Shown here piece after piece: positions 33,373-45,855 of a DNA stretch of 64,000 nt. Below the pieces are notes generated by a model. The model did not search any database, had not been told where the DNA came from, and was given only the letters and a program-made list of their open reading frames with translations. The position numbers and the translations under genes were made by a program. Positions within the stretch are counted from its first letter, which is position 1. Each line of letters opens with the position of its first letter. Location of the stretch: positions 8,339,096 through 8,403,095 of the forward strand of contig NC_060062.1 of the NCBI RefSeq assembly GCF_020283565.1. Direction: 5' to 3'. This DNA comes from Trifolium pratense. Its lineage: Eukaryota; Streptophyta; Magnoliopsida; Fabales; Fabaceae.

Positions 33373-34190
33373 ATAAAAAAATCTACTTAACTTACTACTT
33401 AACTGGTTCATTATTTTCTAGTCAAAATTAATCTTAAATTTAAATACTTGTTAAAAAAAGAAGCTTAAATTTAAATAATTTGAGTTAACCAAGTGATTGA
33501 ACAAACATGATAATCAATCATTCAAAAATAACTGAAATCCGTTTTTTTTATGGAACAATTATTCAATATCAGACTTTATTAGTTTTCTAACTGACTCTGA
33601 ATTATTAGTCCCCTTACCCTAAAAACCAAAAGAAAAAAAAAATAATCAAAAGTTGTATTATGAAAATTGAGAAAAGAAAAGGTTATGAGGAAAAACTAAG
33701 GTGTTTTTTTTTTTAGCAAATATTGTCATATGCCCCAGAAGAGACACAAGCTTGTAAAATAAAATAAACTAATTTCCCGATGAAAATTGTGTTAAAAGAT
33801 TAATGTATCCTGCTTCATTTCTCTCACGAATTAATAATTACATTTTTTAGCTAGAAAATAAACTGAATTCTGTATTTTTCATCGGTAACAATGAATCTTC
33901 ATTATTTTCGAAGAACAATATTGGATATTTCCTAGTGTCCAAAAAAAATAATATTGGATCCTCTAAAATAAATTATCTATAGCATCAGAAATCATTGATA
34001 AAGAAATTTTATAATTAAAAACTTTAACTTGTTTGTCATTATCTTCACTTTTAAAATATTTATTTATCCAACAAAATTATCCATGAGCGGAGAAACATAG
34101 GAATGAAGTATGTAACCAAATAAATGTACCAGGTACGTTTGAATTCACTTTTAAAAGATTTATGAAAAGTGATTCCCCATACCAAAATAA
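33373..34190. other. AT-rich interval without gene
   Basis: No coding or structured signal recognised. Confidence 0.5.
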
Positions 34191-34200
34191 AAAGTGATTC

Positions 34201-34351
34201 ACCAATCGTCACTGGTTCAGTGGTGATTGGCGCTGAACTTGATAGAGAGGATCGCGATTCGATCCTCCGCAATTGCGATCGAGAGGGTTCTGGAATCACT
34301 TGATGTCAGAACCGACTCCCGAACCAGATTAAACTGGTGGTAAAAAAAAAA
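34201..34351 (+). mobile_element. tRNA-derived SINE, family 1
   Basis: A 10-bp duplication aaagtgattc (34191-34200 and 34352-34361), box-A region ttcagtggtgattggcgctg, box-B-like cgattcgatcctcc and a poly-A tail. Confidence 0.88.
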
Positions 34352-34571
34352 AAAGTGATTCCAAAAATGCAAAGTTGATCTAAGTATGTTCAGCATTAAT
34401 TTTAAATTACAATTGTTTTTATCTACAACTAATTGTGATTTAAAGTTATATATTGCACCTTTCACTATAAATGTAATTTTTTATGCTCAAATTTATTTAT
34501 TTAGACCAATTTTATAGTCAAATTTACGCTATTAATTTGTTTTCTTGTAAACTTAACAAAACATAATTTTG

Positions 34572-34705
34572 TCACGTGAGTTTAACTCAGTTGAGAATGA
34601 TATTGTATTATATATAAGAGCGGGTCGGAGTTCGAATCCTCATTACGTCATTTATCCACCTTAAAAGTGAAATTTTTAATCACAACTTTATTTGATAAAA
34701 AAATT
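34572..34705 (+). mobile_element. tRNA-derived SINE, family 2
   Basis: 'tgagtttaactcagttgaga' (box-A region), 'ggagttcgaatcctc' (box B) and the family tail 'catttatccaccttaaaagt'. The 3' boundary is approximate. Confidence 0.7.
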
Positions 34706-34737
34706 CTCTATTTTTTTTATAGTAGTGCAGGGTGACT

Positions 34738-34893
34738 AATGGTCCGTTTTGTATGAAGGAAAAAAAGTGGGAGGAAAAAAAATTACGCAAACCAATAGAT
34801 GAATTTCGACTAAAATTAGTCTAGGTTCATTCATTGGTCAACATAATTTTTTTTTTCTCCAATTTTCTCATCCTCAAATCAAACTGACCGTAA
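34738..34893. mobile_element. Probable MITE
   Basis: Left 'aaagtgggaggaaaaaaaat' and 'gaatttcgactaaaattagt' are roughly mirrored by right 'ggttcattcattggtcaaca' and 'tctccaattttctcatcc'. The termini are poorly defined. Confidence 0.4.
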
Positions 34894-35124
34894 ACTAAAC
34901 TAGCACACTATCTTAATCTTTCAATTATGTCTTTAATAACTATGAATTGAGATAATAAAATCATTTTTTTCTCAAAGCCAAACACACTCATTTGGCTTGG
35001 AGTAAGCATGCAACAATTTTTACTTTGTCAAAAAAAAAAATGCAAACTTTTTATCGATGAAAGTTTATCTCTACGTGGAATTAGTCCGATTAGGGTTGTG
35101 GACCCAATAAACACATGATTACAA

Positions 35125-35173
35125 CACGTGGATGGTCAAGATTTCACTATTTATTCTCTTCCACCTTATAAAT
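35125..35173 (+). promoter_or_regulatory. MT1a promoter: CACGTG box and TATA
   Basis: A palindromic CACGTG (35125-35130) is followed by ggatggtcaagattt and a TATAAAT box (35167-35173), about 104 bp before the ATG. The same arrangement, inverted, precedes the other two MT1 genes. CACGTG is bound by bZIP/bHLH factors (G-box/ABRE class). Confidence 0.65.
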
Positions 35174-35276
35174 TGAGGTCACGAACATCATTGAAAGAAA
35201 TCAATTGTAGTGAAGTAACATCAACCAATTTACTAATATATTATTTGCTTTGCAAATATTTTGTTTGTGAGAAAAT

Positions 35277-36734
35277 ATGTCTAGCTGTAATTGTGGAAGC
35301 AGTTGCAACTGTGGCTCTAGCTGTGGGTAAGGATCAACCACCTTGATTGATGCTTATAATTTTTGTTAGTTTAGTAATCAAAATTTTATTTTTTTAAAAT
35401 GATTAAATGAGAGTCCCCATGAACTTAGCTCAATTGGTTGGGACATCAGCATTTTATATGCAGGAGCCAGGGTTCGAACCCTGGACACTCCACTTATCCA
35501 TCTTTAAAGGTGGAATTTCAAGCCACTAGGCTACCTAACCAAAAAAAAATAAAAAATGAGAGTATTCCGTCCTTACATATTACATGCAACGTACTAACTA
35601 TACGATGAACTATGCTTTCGAGATTACTTTCTAATTATTATTTTATTTTTGTGTTTATCTTTCTTAATATTTTGAGTGGTTTTTTTAGTACCCTTTTGGC
35701 TTTTGAAAATTCCATGTTTCTATTTTTCTTTTCCTTTCTTAATGGGTTCTTAAGCATGGGGTGCTATTGTTCCTCTCGCACAATTTTTTATTCTTTATTA
35801 TACTTTATTGGAATTTTTGGGTACTAGGCTACTAGCTGATTTTGGTGAAATTTGATGAGCGTTTAGGAGGGAATATTTTTATTTTTTTTTAAATGAGAAA
35901 TTGTTTGGTATGTTAATTAGTAATTGTTATTGTTATGATAGTTTTTTCGTCAACTTCTTAACTCTCAACTCCATTAATTCAACCGGTTAAAATGCTCTTT
36001 CCACCTTTTTGGAAGGAAATACTTATATTTATTTTATAAGTGTTTGAAAAATGGGCCATGATATTCCGAACTTGTTTTCAATAATTTATGTAGATGCGTA
36101 AAATTGTCAATAGATTAAGGGTTCATTATATAACAAAAAAATAAAAATGATTAAGGGTTCAATACTATACTTATGTGTGGAAATATCTAATTGAAAATGA
36201 AGAAATTATTTTGTGTATTCAACATATTTTTCAATAGAGATAAATTTATCACTCTTATACAAAAATAGATATTTTAGATGTAAAATTACTTTAATTTATT
36301 CTCTTTTTAGATTTTTTTGATGTTGCATATTTTAAATGTCTAAAACTATGTCCCGCGACAAAAAAAAAAAACTATGTACCGACGGTAACACTTTTTTTAT
36401 AGTAGGATATAAGGCATTTTTTTCATAACGAAATCAACGATATAAAGCGGAATATGATGTAAAAACTTGGGGACTAAATATAGATATTGTCACATATTCT
36501 AAATAAGTTTTTTGTGGTAATTTTAATTTAAGTGTCTCCTATTGATTTTTATTACTTTGTAGATGCAGCAAGAGGTCTTTGAACTTTGCTGAAATGGAAA
36601 CAACAGAAACCGTGGTTCTAGGCGTTGGTCCGGCAAAGATGCAGTTTGTGGATGCTGAAATGGGTGTTGCAGCTGAGGACAATGGCTGCAAGTGTGGATC
36701 AAGCTGCTCATGTGACTCTTGCAGCTGCAAGTGA
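35277..36734 (+). CDS. MT1: Type-1 plant metallothionein, copy a
   Basis: Exons 35277-35326 and 36563-36734 join through a GT-AG phase-2 intron of 1236 bp to give 73 residues. The N-terminal domain [20 protein letters not shown] has six Cys in CxC pairs. A Cys-free spacer with [14 protein letters not shown] follows, then a C-terminal domain with six Cys in [15 protein letters not shown]. These small cytosolic proteins bind Cu/Zn/Cd through cysteine thiolates. Compared with copies b and c it lacks two residues after KRS, its spacer begins LNFAEME instead of [10 protein letters not shown], and DPCN is replaced by DSCS. It is transcribed opposite to copies b and c. Its intron holds a SINE. Confidence 0.93.
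35415..35553 (+). mobile_element. tRNA-derived SINE, family 2, in the MT1a intron
   Basis: A 10-bp duplication aaatgagagt (35405-35414 and 35554-35563), 'cttagctcaattggttggga' (box A), 'gggttcgaaccctgg' (box B) and tail 'aagccactaggctacctaac' with an A run. This is the best preserved copy of the family in the window. Confidence 0.92.
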
Positions 36735-36995
36735 AGTGTAGCATATGAAAGCTTGAAGCAGAGATATTAATTAATTGGAACCAATATGTGTAATTGTGTG
36801 TATGATTAGTATGATGAGCTTGCTATGATGAGCTTGCTTTTATAGAATAATAATCTAAAGTGTTCATGGATATCTCACCTTCACAAAATTGAAATGTTCT
36901 TAGATTTTGTTGAAGTTGTATGAGAGCTATGATTGCTTTGTGTTTGGTTGTGTTTGTGTGAAGTATAGATAATATAAATCATAAATCTCTGCTTA
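36735..36995 (+). other. Probable MT1a 3' untranslated region and flank
   Basis: Sequence after the stop (agtatagataatataaatca, taaatctctgc) is mirrored downstream of copies b (38580-38700) and c (43080-43220), showing that the duplication units include the 3' flank. Confidence 0.6.
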
Positions 36996-38579
36996 TTATT
37001 TTTCATCTGTCTCATAATAATTGATTTAGGTATTTTTATTTTTGAGTATGTAGATATAGATAATTATTTCGTTGCATTCTTTCTCAAATATTTCTTGACA
37101 AAATATATTAATTAAAATTTAGTTGATTTATTTTTTGTCCACTTTTTGTTTGAATTTTGAGAAAGAACGTTGAAAACTAAGCGTGTGAAAATTTGAATTG
37201 TGTATATCAAAGTGTGTGGTGTGTGTGTGAGTTTTCTCACTTGAATTTGGCAGAACCTCATTTGTGCTTGTAAAGAAGTTTCACACTCGATGTAAAATGA
37301 CATGAACATGAGTTTATAAATAGAATTTGATCATACACACGAGTTTATAAGAATTTTCATACCATTATAAGTCGATTTTATAGAGTTGAATTTGGTCAAA
37401 CTCCCAATAATAAGATACTTTCATAACATCTCCAAAAAGATTCATATAGGGCCGTTCTGTCATATCAACTTCTATAGTTAGTAGCCACATCCTCATTTAA
37501 CATGGGTCAGATAAACCACGAGCCTAAACTCCACCAAATCATCATTTTTAAGCGGATAAGGGGAGTTTTTCAATAAGCTTATGTGATAGTCTAATTGGAG
37601 AAAAGATTCAAATTGGAAACAAGGGTGAAACTTGGACAACTTAAATTCTTGAGAGAATTCTGATGAGGACCTTCCGAGAGAATTCTGAGAGAAGCAAGAA
37701 AAACTTGGGAGATGAGTAAACAGTCGGGCCTTTATGCAAAATTGGAGGATAAAGTTATTCAAAATCTCTTTAAAACTCCGACGAAGCAAAAGGAAAAGAA
37801 CCACCCCATAACTAGCATTATATAAATAATTGTTCTTTGAACTTTTATTTATTCCAGTTTTTAGGTGTCGCTCTCATTCTAAGACGCTGTGGTGATTTTT
37901 TTTTTTTGACTAAACTTGGTTAGGAGTTAATTTTTCACGTGTTCTTTTTGGAGTTTTAGCGTTTTTGTAAGTGTGAGGGTGAATTTTGTCTTTTGCTGTT
38001 TTGTACTTTATCTCTTTCTAAAACCTTTTGATTAAATCATATTATTAGAATCAGAGATACACAAATAGGAAAAGAGAAAGACGGCTAAAGTTTCAATAGA
38101 ATATCATTGTATTACCTTAACATTACAAAAAGATTACTAGAAAATATAAAATAAAACCTAATAGACTCTAAACTAACAAGCTTAATAACATAGACTATTA
38201 TTTTATTATCTAACACATATAAATAAATGTTCTGTTCATTTCTACATCAAAATTACCTTCAATAATTAAACTAGTACGTACTAGTTGTTAGACTACTTCA
38301 ATACGTGACATTAACACGAACAAAAATATCATTCTTTATAAACTTTAATCACATTGGAATGAAGTCAAGAGTATTCTTTGATATTTACAAGGAACATTCT
38401 TTTTGCAATTGAGGTATTTGACCCTCCCTTAAGCATTTCAAAGTAACCCTACGACTTAATTTTTTTTACATCGATCCATTATGAGACTAGTTTAAAAACA
38501 ACATTAATTAGTTGCTATGTCAACTTGATAAATCAACAAACCTTTTTTTTTTAAAAATTATTCAAATAACACTAAGTAT
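36996..38579. other. Interval between MT1a and MT1b without recognised gene
   Basis: A 103-codon minus frame (37493-37804) exists, but I recognise no family and see no splice or domain support. The remainder is AT-rich. Confidence 0.45.
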
Positions 38580-38841
38580 TATAAATTTGACTTAATTTAT
38601 ACTAAGCAGAGATTTATGATTCAAATTAGCTATACTTTACACAAGACAACCAAACATAAGACAATCATACACCTTCAACAAATTGTAACAACATTTCAAC
38701 TTGTTGAAGGTGAGATCATGACCACTTTATATTATTATATTCTAAAGAAGCAAACACATACATACTAGTATATGCTTCTTATACATTAAATGTGTACTCA
38801 AACACACAATTTCACATATTGATTCCATTATTATCTCTGCT

Positions 38842-40045
38842 TCACTTACAGTTGCAAGGGTCACATGTGCAGCTTGATCCACACTTGCAACCACTGTCCT
38901 CACCTGCAACACCCATTTCAGCACCCTCAAATTGGATCTTCGCCGGACCAACGCCCAGAATCACAGTTTCTGTGGTTTCCACTTCCACATAGCTCAATCC
39001 ACTAGACCTCTTGTTGCATCTGTGAGAAGGAATGAATTATGAAAAACATGAAACAATGAATTTAAAACAAAAAAATTTAGCTGCGCAGCTTGTTGTCTGT
39101 CTACTTTTTGTTCATGTGTCTAAAATTAATTAATTTTTAAAATAAAACATGTTTTTAACTTTTGGCCAGCTAAACTTATATAATTTTAATACTATAAAAA
39201 AGTTAATAAAGATATGAGAAAAAAAGAATACTATGTACTAAGTTTTGTTTACTAAAACTTTCTTCTTTGTTTTCATATTTTTTCTTTATTAAATTATTAT
39301 ACATTTAAGATTTAGTCCTTTTGATGTTTGACTCTGTTATGCTAATATTTCATTTTCAATTGACTTTTTCTTTACACAAAATTCAAAAGTCGAATCCTTA
39401 ATCAATTATTTAAAGTATGTTTCAAGTTTCTATAAATAACCTCCTTCTAAACACATTAAAATTCATCAAAATCATCGGCTAAACACCCATCTACGGTATA
39501 ATATTTTATTTTATTATAAAATATTATCTATATATCTTTGCCATTAAAAAAAATCAACTAAGTACTCAAATAGACAAATAAGTTATAAAAAGTAATATAC
39601 TTTAAAACTTATCAAGATCGGTAGAAAGAAAAATAAAACATCAAATTCATAGAACCCAGCTAAAAGGGTACCAAAAAAACCAATAAAAATATTTAGAAAA
39701 ATCTTCAAGAATCATAAGATAAAAAAAAAAGTCATGCTAAACAGTGCTCCTGGGGCACTAGTTAAGCATACTAAAAATAGAAACAAATGAAAAAGTTAAT
39801 GATGAGAGAGAATAATTTTTTACATATTAAAGCATTGAATGCACAATTTACGAGATGAAATTTCAATATTTATATCCTTAACTAGTGCCCGGGGGCACTG
39901 TTTAGCATTTTTCAAAAAATAAACACACAAATACTTGTATAGAAACAAATTTTAAAATGACAAATTAAGAATTGATTAAGGTGGTTGATCCTTACTTGCA
40001 ACTATCACCACAATTACAACTGCTTCCACAATTACAGCTAGACAT
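38842..40045 (-). CDS. MT1: Type-1 plant metallothionein, copy b
   Basis: Exons 40045-39996 and 39019-38842 (GT-AG, phase-2 intron of 976 bp) encode 75 residues. The N-terminal domain [20 protein letters not shown] is followed by [20 protein letters not shown] in the spacer and a C-terminal [15 protein letters not shown]. Twelve Cys match the canonical type-1 plan. It differs from copy c at only a few residues (for example GEDSG for AEESG), indicating a recent duplication. The intron contains a MITE at 39734-39908. The expected role is metal homeostasis and metal sequestration. Confidence 0.94.
39734..39908. mobile_element. MITE in the MT1b intron
   Basis: Nearly perfect inverted termini atgctaaacagtgc...ggggcactagttaag and atgctaaacagtgccc...gggcactagttaag, about 32 bp each, with a 175-bp span. 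It is the same family as 2015 and 19037. The A-rich flank prevents an unambiguous target duplication. Confidence 0.85.
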
Positions 40046-40151
40046 ATTCAGTTATTCACCACACAACTTGCAAAGCAAAGAACAATATTGATTGGTGGTT
40101 GTGTTACCTTCACAAAAGTTTATGTCATTTTAATGATGTCCGTGACCCCAA

Positions 40152-40199
40152 TTTATAAGGTGGGAGGGAATAAAATGTGAAATCTTGACCATCCACGTG
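40152..40199 (-). promoter_or_regulatory. MT1b promoter: TATA and CACGTG box
   Basis: On the minus strand CACGTG (40194-40199) precedes ggtcaagattt and CCTTATAAAT (40152-40160), the same order and spacing as in MT1a and MT1c. Confidence 0.65.
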
Positions 40200-41285
40200 T
40201 TGTAATCTTGTGTTACCCGGGTCCAAAACTTACCCTTAGCGATAAAATTGGAATCAGATTAAGTGCAGTTGTGATCGACTATATGCAATTATGTAGTCAA
40301 CTATTGTGAACTGTCTAATCAAAATTAGACGGTTTAAGATTTTAAGACAGTTTTTATTTTAGTTTAATATAAAATTCTGATGTGATATCTAACTGAACTG
40401 TCTGATCATAATCATATGACTTAAAACTACTAACTCCATGACCTCACCTACCTTTGAATTTACTGAATTCCGGTCTGATAAAATTGTTGCTTTGCTTACT
40501 CTAATTAGTCAAATGTAGGGGTGACTCTATTTATGTTTAGTCGTAGAATGAGAAAAATTGTCTTTAAATAAATTAATTTTAATTATTTTAATTAAATTTT
40601 GAGTTGATGTCATTTTAATGATGTCATTTTAATTAAATTTTGAGTTGATGTCATTTACGTGTTGTAATCTTATGTTACCCGGGTTCAAAACCTACCCTTA
40701 GCGATAAAATTGGAATAAGATTAAGTGCAGCCGTGACTGACTGCATGCAATTATGCAGTCAGCCACTGTGATTAGACGGTTTAAGATTTTAAATAAATTG
40801 TCATTTTAATTAAATTTTGAGTTGATGTCATCCAGGTGTTGTAATCTTGTGTTACTCGGGTCCAAAACCTACCCTTAGCAATAAAATTGGAATAAGATTA
40901 AGTGCAGTCGTGACTGACTGCATGCAATTAAGCAGTCAACCACTTTGATTAGACGGTTTAAGATTTTAAAACAATTTATTTTATTTTATTTTAGTTTAAT
41001 ATAAAATCTGATATTATATCTAACTGAACTGTCCAATCATAATCATATGGCCTAAAACTAATAACTATATGACCGCATTGTGTTAATATATCTCATTTTA
41101 ACTTGTTCAAAAAAAAAACTAACTGCATGACCGCACCTACCTTTGAATTTACTAATTCAGGTCCGGTAAAATTGTTTTTTTTTTATAAGCGTCCGGTAAA
41201 ATTGTTGCTTTGCTTACTCTAATTTGTCAAATGTAGGGGTGACTCTATTTATGTTTAGTCGTGGAATGAGAAAAATTGTCTTTAA
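40196..41285. repeat. Three direct copies of the MT1b upstream flank
   Basis: Units beginning '(a)cgtgttgtaatcttgtgtta' start at 40196, 40657 and 40834. Each continues acc(t/c)acccttagc-type text, 'aagattaagtgcag' and 'tagacggtttaagatttta'. Units 1 and 3 also share the long end 'gtaggggtgactctatttat'. Unit 2 is truncated. The unit body contains the gcagtca/gactgcatgc repeat also found at 13.6-14.6 kb. Confidence 0.75.
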
Positions 41286-41557
41286 TACTCCTAAAATGAT
41301 TTAAGTTTGAATATATTGATGTAAAAATCAGTAAAACGACAAACTACAGTGAAAGTGTAATTACTGAAACATAAACTATAACTAGCTCCAACTCTAATAA
41401 ATTCTAGATACAATTTTTATATAGATAGACGAAATGACAATAGTCGTTAAAAACTCATACACACAATTTTATGTACTCCAAAAAATCAAACATGTTAAAA
41501 TTAATTATTCCCCTATAATTCTAAAACCAATTTTAGTCCCTCTATAAATAATAGAAC

Positions 41558-42168
41558 CAGTGTCGTTCCTGATATTTTATGGGCCTTAGGCCAAATATAA
41601 AAAAAAATCTTTCATTTAATATAATGTTTTTCATGATTCAAATTTTTGTTTGACTGATTCAAATTTTCATTGATACTATTAGCCGAATTTTTTGGGAATC
41701 TACCTTTTTGAAAACAAATTTATCAAGAGTTACTTGTTGTGATTTTATTAGCTCTTCATTTTTTTTTTTCTTTTTTCATTAGATAATGTTTCTTAGGGAA
41801 CATTTTCTAAGCTTCAAATAGGAACATAAAAAATGTCAAGTAGCAAACAGCAGCAGCAGGAGCACACGTGAAGTAGAATATTGACTTCAAAGAAAAATTG
41901 AAAAATGCGAGAATTAGAAAACTACAACCACAAAACAAACTCAATAGGAACAAAAACAAAAGTCTTGCCGTCGTTTAGTTTTTGTTCTGCAGAGTTTTAT
42001 TTTGATAATCCTACCAATTATGTTTAATCATTTTTTCTACTGATTGGGCATCGCATCACTCTCTTATTTAGTAGGTATTAAAATAAAGCATAATAAAAAA
42101 ATTTGCGCCCTTTAAAATTACGGGTCTTAGGCCATGATACCCGTTACCTTAGCTAAGTGTCGGACCTG
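41558..42168. mobile_element. Non-autonomous hAT-like element
   Basis: A perfect 8-bp duplication aatagaac (41550-41557 and 42169-42176). Ends cagtgtcgttcctga and (inverted) caggtccgacacttagc give short imperfect TIRs. Subterminal gggccttaggcc and gggtcttaggccatga occur on both sides. 611 bp, no transposase. Confidence 0.75.
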
Positions 42169-42176
42169 AATAGAAC

Positions 42177-43079
42177 CAAACATACTTACCGTCGTGTTCA
42201 TTTTGTTCTTTCCTTCCTCTATTTCTCCGAATTTTTTGAATAAACAATTATTTTAAGAATGACCAACGAGTTTTTTAACAGATATTTTGTTAGTCTTTGA
42301 TAGAAAAAACAAAATATCTTTGTCAAGGATATCTAATGTCACACGGATAATTTATTTTAATATTTTAGGTTAAATTAATTACCTAGTCTCTATACTATAG
42401 TTTAGGATGATCACGGTTTGGTTTAAGACAAAAAGTCGTTGATTTAAAGTTTTAAAATAGCATGTGGTCGGTTGGAATATTGTTTCTTTTAAAAAAACTC
42501 GAATATGATACTATCCAATATTATAAGGCTAGCTTCCTCACCTTCTTCTTTACATAATTTAGCCAATTTTGTCATTTCCTTCATCATTAAATCGGAAGCA
42601 TTTGATTTAATGTTGCTTATGCAAATTAAATAGATAATGAGGAATGAAAACTTCTTTGCCACTTCTACTCTGAAAACTTCATCCCGCTGAACCTCTATAT
42701 CTGTATAATTACCGTTTTACCTTATCAAGATCCTTTGTTTCGACCCAACACACCTCACTGTCGAACCATAAATTATTATACTCTCGTTCATATCTTTGTT
42801 AAATCCTTGATCCTTTGTTTCAACCCAACACTTCATTCTCCATTGATCCAACTTAAATTTCATTATGCCTCTCCCAACTCAGCAAGAAACTTACAGTTGA
42901 ACTCTAAATTTTTGCTCTGAGTATATTTATTTGATTCTTTCGTTTAGAATTAATTATGTTTTTAGTACAAAAAAAAAAAACTTGTACTAAAAACAAATAC
43001 ATAATTAATTTATCATCATTAATATACAACAAATAAAATCCATTAGTGTTGATTAAAACCAAACTTCCATTTATAATAT
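42177..43079. other. Interval without recognised gene
   Basis: AT-rich. A short duplicated phrase 'atcctttgtttc(g/a)acccaaca' occurs at about 42729 and 42809. No coding family seen. Confidence 0.45.
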
Positions 43080-43350
43080 GCAGAGATTTATGATTCAAAT
43101 TAGGTATAGTTTACACAAGCCAACCAAACACAAAGCAACCACATAGCTCTCATAACACCTTCAACAAAATCTAAGAATATTTCAATTTGTTGAAAGTGAG
43201 ATCCATGAACACATTATATTATTATTCTATAATAGCAAACACATACATACTAGTATATGCTTCTTATACATTAAATGTGTACACTCATACACACAATTAT
43301 ACATATTGATACCATTATTATCTCTGCTTCAAACTTTCATATGTTGCATC

Positions 43351-44016
43351 TCACTTGCAGTTGCAAGGGTCACATGTGCAGTTTGATCCACACTTGCACC
43401 CACTTTCCTCAGCTGCAACACCCATTTCAGCACCCTCAAATTGGATCTTTGCCGGACCAACGCCGAGAATCACGGTTTCTGTGGTTTCCACTTCCACATA
43501 GCTCAATCCACTTGACCTCTTGTTGCATCTGCGAAGCAATAAAATTTAATTATACACATGAATTGTGAAAAATTATGGATAATTAATTTGATTTGAAAAT
43601 AAAAGGTACTCATGAGACCTTTAAAACAAAGTGTTACAAAAAAATTGAATTAGTCATTAATATTTGAGATTAAAAAAAAAAAATTTAATTAATGGCCGGC
43701 TAAGTGAAGGAACATATCTTGAACTAATTTTTCGAATTTTATCAAACACTAATAAAATAAATATAAATATCCCCAAACATGCTCAATAAATTATAGAAAC
43801 ATAAAATTTTAAAAGAACCTAGCCAAAAGGGGTAGTAAAAAAATCAATCAAAATATTTTTTTAAAAGGATTCCAAAAATCACAAGATCAAAATAAACACA
43901 CATAATTTTGTAGAAAAAAAATTAGAAAGCAACAAATTAAGAATATTTAAGGTGGTTGATTCTTACTTGCAGCTATCGCCACAATTGCAACTGCTTCCAC
44001 AATTACAGCCTGACAT
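43351..44016 (-). CDS. MT1: Type-1 plant metallothionein, copy c
   Basis: Exons 44016-43967 and 43528-43351 (GT-AG, phase-2 intron of 438 bp) encode 75 residues. The start is [20 protein letters not shown], with the same spacer as copy b and a C-terminus of [15 protein letters not shown]. All twelve Cys are present. It has the shortest intron of the three genes and no MITE or SINE insertion in it, so it may be closest to the ancestral gene structure. Same strand as copy b. Confidence 0.95.
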
Positions 44017-44120
44017 ATTTTCTCACAAACAAATATTTGCAAAGCAAAGAACAATTAATATTATTGGTTGGTTGATTCTTCACTACAATTGATGTCTTTC
44101 AATGATGTTGGTGACCCCAA

Positions 44121-44168
44121 TTTATAAGGTGGAAGAGAATAATTAGTGAAATCTTGACCATCCACGTG
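44121..44168 (-). promoter_or_regulatory. MT1c promoter: TATA and CACGTG box
   Basis: On the minus strand CACGTG (44163-44168) precedes ggtcaagattt and a TTATAAA box (44121-44127), in the same layout as the other two MT1 genes. Confidence 0.65.
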
Positions 44169-44627
44169 TTGTAATCTTGTGTTTACTGGGTCCACTACCC
44201 TACCAGTGAAATAATTCCACGTAGACATCGTTTTCATCGCACGTATTCTTGTGGTGTGCAAATTGTTGCATGCTTGCTAGTTGCTCCCTCCAAGTCAATT
44301 GTAGTGTGATTCTTTCGTGATCGTTTTGTTAAATATTATAGAAATGATTACTTGTTTGAATAAATAAGTAATGGATTTAAAGGATATATATACGGTCAAT
44401 ATAAAATAATTTTACAAAATCATCTAATAAAAATTGTATTTGAAAGTTATTTGAGTTTGTAACAATTATTTATTTCATTTAAATTATTTATTCTGGATAA
44501 AGGAAATATTTTAACAATATTGTTGGATAGTGAGCATCTAGTGTCACCAACAATAGATTGTTTTAAGGGGTAAAGACTTTTGCAAGTTGAGGGAAGGAAA
44601 GGGGTGATCCCTTAGGCTTAATCTCTC

Positions 44628-45204
44628 AAATGGGTTGACTCAGTCGAGTCCGGTAGACCAGTCAAAATAAAATGATTGGACTGATCTAATCCGATTATTA
44701 TTGGGCTAGCAACTATCAAGTTCGGTCCGATCTTGGTGTGCTAATGAGCCAGATCGGCCCATTTCATTTAACTTTTGTTTTTTCTTTTTATTCAATATTT
44801 TTTATGTCATTTTGCTATATTAGTTCTTCATAATTATCAATTTTATTGAGATATTATTTGATGCAAGTGTAAATAATTTTTACATCAACACTAAATATCA
44901 ATTAAACTCTAATTTTAGATAAATATACTCACTTTTATTAAACTTACTCATTTAAATAGATTTTTATAATAATTTATCAATTAAATGATAATTTTTCATT
45001 GATATTATTTCTACAAAAATCACATAAATGTAAATTAAATGATCGGCAAATGGGACAACCCAAAGCCCGACGGGCAAGCCCACTCTGATGTCCATATGAG
45101 CTTGGCCCAAAAAAGTCCGATTGAATTTTGGGCTATGTTTTTGAGGCCCAGCCCACCCAAGACCGTGGACTAATAGGTCGGCCCATCAGTTCGACCCATT
45201 TTTT
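44628..45204. mobile_element. hAT-like element, degenerate
   Basis: 'caaatgggttgactcagtcg' at the left is loosely mirrored by 'ggcccatcagttcgacccat' at the right. Both flanks are rich in gggc/gccc text around an AT-rich middle, as in the hAT element at 12608. No target duplication found. Confidence 0.4.
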
Positions 45205-45214
45205 ACGGCTATAT

Positions 45215-45855
45215 GCTTAAATGATACACTGTTTCACGCACCATTATAATCGTATTCCCCATAAAATCGCATCAGCTTCCAAAAAACTCAATTATAATCT
45301 TTGTTGATTTTTTAATGTTTTCAATAAACTTTTGATAAATGCAAAGATTTAAATGACACACTACTTCACGAATCATTTTCCAATGCATCTATTTTCCAAT
45401 TGCAATAACTTTACATTTATTAATTGTCATTTTATTTTCTCAGGAGCTTTAACGACACAATGTTTAATTCACGCATGGTTTTCCAATGCACACTAGACTT
45501 TTACATATTCCCAATGCAACATATACTTAATTCATGCATGATTTTCCAATGCATCACTAGACTTTTACAGATAGCCAATGTAACATAAATTTTTGAATCA
45601 ACCTTTAATAAACGCACAAACTTTAATAACACGCCAACTAATGCATCATTTTCCAATGCATCTTTAATTTATAAACTTCTACTCTTCCAAAATTAGTTTA
45701 TATATCCACAATAAATATGAACCAAATGGTCCATATGGTTGGTGTAATCTGCAATTTATAAATCAATTTTACCAACTTAATTCATACTCTTCCAAAATTA
45801 TATTGAAATTGCTGTTGCAGAAGAGCAAATACATCAACCACAAACATAGTATTCG
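45215..45855 (+). repeat. Diverged single copy of the 60-64 kb satellite unit
   Basis: It runs parallel to 62050-62640. An A-type stretch (gtttcacgcaccattataat, aactcaattataatctttgt) is followed by the B block (ccaatgcatctattttcc, gacttttacatattcccaat, aatggtccatatggttg). Confidence 0.8.

Noticed and set aside
37493..37804. 103-codon minus frame between MT1a and MT1b
   Set aside because: No family resemblance and no conservation beside the other MT1 copies. Treated as chance.
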